Below, one piece after another: positions 59,930 to 64,000 of a stretch of DNA of 64,000 nt. Source of the stretch: Epiperipatus broadwayi (lineage: Eukaryota; Onychophora; Udeonychophora; Euonychophora; Peripatidae); assembly GCA_028023455.1 (NCBI GenBank), contig JAQFVV010006200.1, forward strand, positions 4,629,860 to 4,693,859, given 5' to 3'. The position numbers and the translations under genes were made by a program. Position 1 is the stretch's first letter. Each line of letters begins with the position of its first letter. The notes under the pieces were generated by a model, which was not told where the DNA came from, did no database searches, and worked only from the letters and a program-made list of their open reading frames with translations.

Positions 59930-60215
59930 TCATCAGATTTTCAATTGGATGAACAGTTGAAGAGTTGGCGTGTTGAGTAGATTGAAGCCTGTCCATTAAA
60001 GTAGGAGGATTTGCTATCTTAATATATTTCTGAGCACTTGTAGCATATATGTATAGAGATGATAATCTGGACCAACTGATGATTGCTGGTTTAGCATGAA
60101 ATATGTATATTGGTGATTATTTATCTTTTTGACATATGTGTGTTCAGGTGTATCAGTGTTGTGAGATAGTGTGGAGAGTGGTGGGTCATGTGAAAGTCTG
60201 TGCTCATACCCTGTC
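59930..60215 (+). mobile_element. Hammerhead SINE, near-full-length copy, plus strand
   Basis: It shares the whole layout of the 58.9-kb copy in the opposite direction. CATCATCAGATTTTCAATTG and GTTGAAGAGTTGGCGTG come first (tRNA-like head), then AGATTGAAGCCTGTCCATTA, the ribozyme (60062-60125), and GTGTATCAGTGTTGTGAG. The second tRNA-like domain is TAGTGTGGAGAGTGG, then GTGAAAGTCTG and a decayed B box. The two copies sit about 700 bp apart as an inverted pair. No clear duplication was found. Confidence 0.85.
60062..60125 (+). ncRNA. Type I hammerhead ribozyme
   Basis: All core parts are present. CTGATGA is at 60076-60082, stem II at 60084-60088 with 60092-60096 (loop GTT) and GAA-A at 60098-60101. 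A minimal stem III is ATA (60101-60103) with TAT (60106-60108), and the cleavage base A is at 60109. Stem I pairs CCAA (60072-60075) with TTGG (60110-60113) and, past an internal loop, ATAATC (60062-60067) with GATTAT (60115-60120). The very short stem III with open stem I is what is known for animal hammerheads in retroelements, which are thought to work as dimers. Predicted RNA self-cleavage would fall after 60109. Confidence 0.8.
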
Positions 60216-60276
60216 TATTAAAAAAAAAAGAAAAAAGATCTTAGTTTAGTTGTATTTATTGGACTTTTTTCATAGA

Positions 60277-60565
60277 ATAGCTCAGTTGGTTAGAGCAATA
60301 CCATAAAATTCAATATTCAAGAATATCAGGTTCAATTCCCATGCCAGTACTATCAATGACAGACCAGCAACACCTGAAGAAGAGAGGATAATATCTATCG
60401 AAACTTATGCAATTATTAACAGTTGAATGTAATTTGAAAATTTAAATAAAGTTAAATTTTTCTAAAATCATTCAATATTTAATATTAGATGATGGAAATA
60501 GTCCAGTATTTAATTACAACTAAATACCATCATCACAAATCTTCAGGAAAACATCATAGTTTAGT
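60277..60565 (+). mobile_element. tRNA-derived SINE, family B, copy 3
   Basis: The head ATAGCTCAGTTGGTTAGAGC is a textbook A box. The B box CAGGTTCAATTCCCATG follows at 60328-60344. The anticodon arm is degenerate (CATAAAATTCAATATTC). The body, with TTTAATATTAGATGATGGAA and AATACCATCATC, matches copy 2 at 43.8 kb. It follows the hammerhead SINE after about 60 bp and is the best preserved of the three. Confidence 0.8.
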
Positions 60566-61551
60566 CTATGTAATTGAAAAGTAGAGTCCGGCTCCAATTT
60601 TCATGTTTGAATATGACTTGATCAAGTGACTATGTATGATAAAATAAATAAATGTTACCTCATGTAACACATTTAATGTTTGTCTACAGCATTCTTTGAA
60701 TGATTAATAAAGTGTCGAACTTCCAATATTAATAAAAATACACATGTCATTAATAAAATCGTGTAATCTGCTATGAATTATCTTTAAAAGCTAAATAAAT
60801 AATATTTATTTAATAAATTCCTGTTAGTAATTCTCATGCTGATAAAATACCAGTTAAGAAAGATACTCTGTTGCATGAGTTATTGTTGCAAGGTCTATTC
60901 CATTTACTAATTACATTAACATAAGCTTAATTATATGTACATATTATAAATTTACAGGTGAGGCATGAAATAGTATATATTTAGATATATATTTTCTCTT
61001 ACTCAATTCATGATCAATAATGAACTACATCTTACAGTATTTATGTCCAAATAATCAAAAAACTTTTTTCAGTGGTCAAAGAACTTATATAAAAATGAAT
61101 TTAGATTATAACAAATGTGAAAATGAAAATTTATATGTTGCAGATATAAACAATGTTAGATGAATTTGGCTTCATTTAACATTCTTAAGGCAAAGTGAAC
61201 AATTTATAAAATCTGAGAAAGGCCAAAGTTATTATTACTATGTAAATATTATAAATTTAAGGTGTGAACTAGTATGTAAAATATTGTAAATTTATCATAT
61301 TGTGGTCCATTTTTGCTTGCTTAGCAATTTGGAGATTAATTCCGTGAGACTTAGCATTTGATTTATCATATAATGAATTGGAAAGATCATAGCTCTGAAT
61401 ATTTTATATATATTTAACAAATAAGAAATGGAGAGAATAATGACATTTACTTCTAGCTTAGTAATAAATTACTATTCTTGACTAACATCATTCTCTATTA
61501 TTATCAGTCAACTACAAGATAAAAGTTTCTGTAAATTTATTATAGCGCTTC

Positions 61552-62000
61552 TGCCCTATGCAGTTTGACACAGTTGGTAGAACATCTGATGTGGGATTTG
61601 GAAGTCCCAGTATAGATTCTGGAACTCACAAGTCTGGCACACACATTTCTTGTGAACTCCTGAGTAATAAAGGCATATGCCATTTTTTATCCTGCATGGT
61701 TTGGTGCAATAGGTAGAGTGTCTGACTTGGGATCGGGAGGTCTCAGGCTAGCAATCACAAGTCTGGCACTCAAACTTCTTATGAATTCCCAAGCAATAAA
61801 TTATATGCCTTTTTATAGCACTTAAGATTCATAAATGTTCTTTCCCATATTATTACAGTCAAATCTTGTCATAATCCCATAGTTCCATTTCAGTCTTTTA
61901 AGGTGACCAATGCTCTGCATAGTTTAGGGCAGTCCTAGAGTCTCAAGTTCTAGGACTAAAGGTTTCATATTAATTCTATTTCTGGCACTATTGGCACCAA
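61552..62000 (+). repeat. Tandem tRNA-like repeat, three units of about 135-140 bp (third worn)
   Basis: Unit 1 (61552-61691) has CAGTTGGTAGAACATCTGAT, then TTTGGAAGTCCCAGTATAG, and ends CACAAGTCTGGCAC with TCCTGAGTAATAAA. Unit 2 (61692-61826) has CAATAGGTAGAGTGTCTGAC, then ATCGGGAGGTCTCAGG, and the same ends. A third unit (about 61910-62000) keeps CTGCATAGTTTAGG and TTCTGGCAC. The first part of each unit looks like a tRNA D-to-anticodon region. This may be a SINE family with tandem dimers or a locally amplified unit. Confidence 0.75.
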
Positions 62001-62049
62001 ACATCTTACAATTTCCCCAATCTGAGCAATTGACCACTTAACTGTGTGT

Positions 62050-63280
62050 GTGTCCAATAATATCAACAGTTTGTTTTCAAGAGATAAACAGTGATACACC
62101 AATTGCTGAGTAGATTCTAAGTAACTCAAATTTAGGAACATATTTTTTTATTGTATTTTAAGTAATTTAAAATAAAATAAAAAATTATTAAATTACAATT
62201 TATAAAATAATACAAGCATAATTATGTTAATCGAGTTCTCTACAATTTGTAAATTTCTACCATCTGGATAAAATAATGAGGCAGTTTTTTGATGTAAGTT
62301 AAGATTTAATTAAATAAAAAAAAGTTTTTATTCATAAACATATATACCTATTAAATATAATAAATTAATGTATGTAATTAATTTTTACAAAAAATTAATC
62401 TTTACAAATATTCTGGATTTTGACCTATAATTTTTACATAACTTAGCAAACTCTATCAATTGACATTTGAGTGTTATATTTATGATTTATATATACACAT
62501 AATTTAAAATAAATATTTTTAAAAATCACATTTAAATATTTGTTAACTAATATGCTTAATTGATAAAAGTACTATGTATTTATTTTCATTTTTTAATCAA
62601 TTTTATTTATTTAAAAAAAAGTGTTAGAGGATACATATCTTTAAATCAGCTGATAAGAAGTTTGCAACACACATTTTTAAAAATAGATTTTATGAACAAC
62701 CTAATAATGTTAACAAAACAAAAAAATGATGAAAAATTAGTTTAAAAATTTGCATTTTGGTTTATTACTATATAAAAAGAAATATATAGAGTATTTATAC
62801 ATATATTAAACTTAATAATCATTTACAATTAATATTTGTTTAAGATTCAAGCATTATACATATTCTTTGGTTAAATTATTTTTCATACTCAAAAGTCCAG
62901 TAAAGCTCAGGAACAAAGATACTGAATGGTTAGCATTGCGATGCAAGAAGACCTAACAAAATGAAAAGATTTTCAAACAGTACCATAACTAAATAAAAAT
63001 GGAATACATAAAGCATTGGATTTTTAAGTTATTTTTTATCTGAGAAACCTTTGTGCACTTAAAATCATAAGTATATGTATATTGTAATTAATAATAAACA
63101 GCTCATAAATGAGTATGACCATTCTAATTCCAAAAAAAAAAAGAAGAAAACTGTTCTTGAAATGAGTTTTATAAAGACTCTATAAACCAATCTATGAATC
63201 ACAAATACATCTATAGATAGAACATAAACTGATCCATTTTTCTGTTTACTTGATATTTTATAATGTTTTTACATTTTTCC
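62050..63280. other. AT-rich DNA, nothing recognised
   Basis: No supported feature. The 61-codon frame at 62560-62745 has no recognisable motif. Confidence 0.5.
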
Positions 63281-64000
63281 ATTAGAATAATTTTCGTTCT
63301 GAAATAATTCAACACTATGCTTAATTGGAGCTCTCTGATGTATTCTAGTTTTAGTCATATTTTTCTAATGAAAACAATTGACTTTGCACTTATTTATATG
63401 AGGTCTCTCTCTCTCCCATAAAAACCATGCTCAAGTTTACCATAAAACACTCTTTCAGGAAGTCTTGTATTGTTCATTCATTTTACATGTCTAATCCTAT
63501 GAAGGTATGATTTTACACTAGTGGACTTTATTGTATCACATTCAGAAAGTTGAAGAAAATATTGCTTGGTTATAAGATTGGTTATAAAACCAATCAATAC
63601 ATTTTTCAACTTTCTGGATATGAACTTGCTTTTGTCTTTGAAAATTTTAGAGGTTCCTTAAGTAAAACTTTTCTATTGCATCAATAGGATGTCAAAATCT
63701 CACTTCCATACAATAAATTTAATAAAATAACAGCTTTATATACAGCTAACATAATTGCAGTAGTCATTTCCTCGTCTATCTTTCAACTTATTAAAAAATA
63801 GCAGCATATTTGAGTCTGTGTTGGATCTCAACACCTCAGTCCATTTTTCTGCTTATAAATTACCAAGAGATTTAAACAAATTATATTTTCAAGTTGATAC
63901 AGAACTTGACTTTTTTTGAATATTATTAATAAATCAAAGTCTTTATCAGTTACATTGAAAACATTAAGTACATTTTGTAAATCGTGTTTTAAACGGCAAA
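63280..64000 (-). mobile_element. RTE-like LINE ('LINE D'), C-terminal region, running off the window
   Basis: On the minus strand, broken frames give an FFNKLKDRRGN block (RT connector, near 63790), SCI*SCYFIKFIVWK (usual Y-x-x-x-V-x-x-x-LLYG). Then come ECDTIKSTSVKSYLHRIRHV and NNTRLPERVFYGKLEHG near 63420-63480. The last is the R-x-P-x-x-x-F-Y-G-E-L motif typical of the C-terminal end of an abundant RTE-type LINE. Stops are frequent. The rest of the element lies beyond position 64000. Confidence 0.7.

Noticed and set aside
60277-60350. Functional tRNA gene with good A and B boxes
   Set aside because: The anticodon arm does not fold and a SINE body shared with two other loci follows directly.

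Overview
The window is very A+T-rich (roughly three quarters by eye) eukaryotic DNA. I judge it to be a metazoan, probably invertebrate, because it carries RTE-like and Jockey/CR1-like LINEs, a Penelope-like element with a GIY-YIG endonuclease, and many tRNA-derived SINEs. I cannot place it in a phylum. I found no convincing host protein-coding gene, rRNA, functional tRNA or CRISPR array. It reads as intergenic or intronic DNA built from layers of dead retroelements.

Layout. 1-17,000: mostly featureless AT-rich DNA with a GATA microsatellite, an inverted pair of a short dispersed repeat (about 4.7-4.9 kb) and an old ~615-bp tandem duplication (12.9-14.1 kb). 17,000-21,100: a Jockey/CR1-like reverse transcriptase fragment, then a nearly full-length but decayed RTE-like LINE ('LINE C', about 3.2 kb). 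21,400-28,500: several tRNA-derived SINEs of at least four families and a 112-bp ATT microsatellite. 30,700-37,400: a long foldback repeat with hammerhead/Penelope-like features; a decayed LINE ('LINE A') interrupted by a SINE with a 15-bp target-site duplication and by a second LINE ('LINE B'); another RT fragment with an intact YADD; and a three-unit tandem repeat. 39,700-44,900: a third LINE C fragment, a Penelope-like GIY-YIG relic, and SINEs around it. 45,400-49,600: a ~1.46-kb element with terminal inverted repeats and two strong foldback repeats. 52,400-55,100: the richest spot. A 124-bp insertion with a 14-bp target-site duplication and a 30-bp hairpin sits beside a hammerhead-ribozyme SINE that was itself split by the youngest LINE C copy; that LINE C copy has a twin-priming inversion (endonuclease on the minus strand, reverse transcriptase on the plus strand). 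56,900-62,000: more SINEs, including two opposed copies of the hammerhead SINE, one with a complete type-I ribozyme fold. 63,280-64,000: the 3' part of another RTE-like LINE on the minus strand, running off the window.

How the parts relate. The autonomous LINEs probably supplied the machinery that moved the SINEs. The same SINE families recur, sometimes with target-site duplications, and several insertions are nested, so relative ages can be read. The item most worth attention is the SINE family with a hammerhead ribozyme core (CTGATGA, short stem II, GAAA), present in four copies that retain the ribozyme region plus several shorter partial copies.
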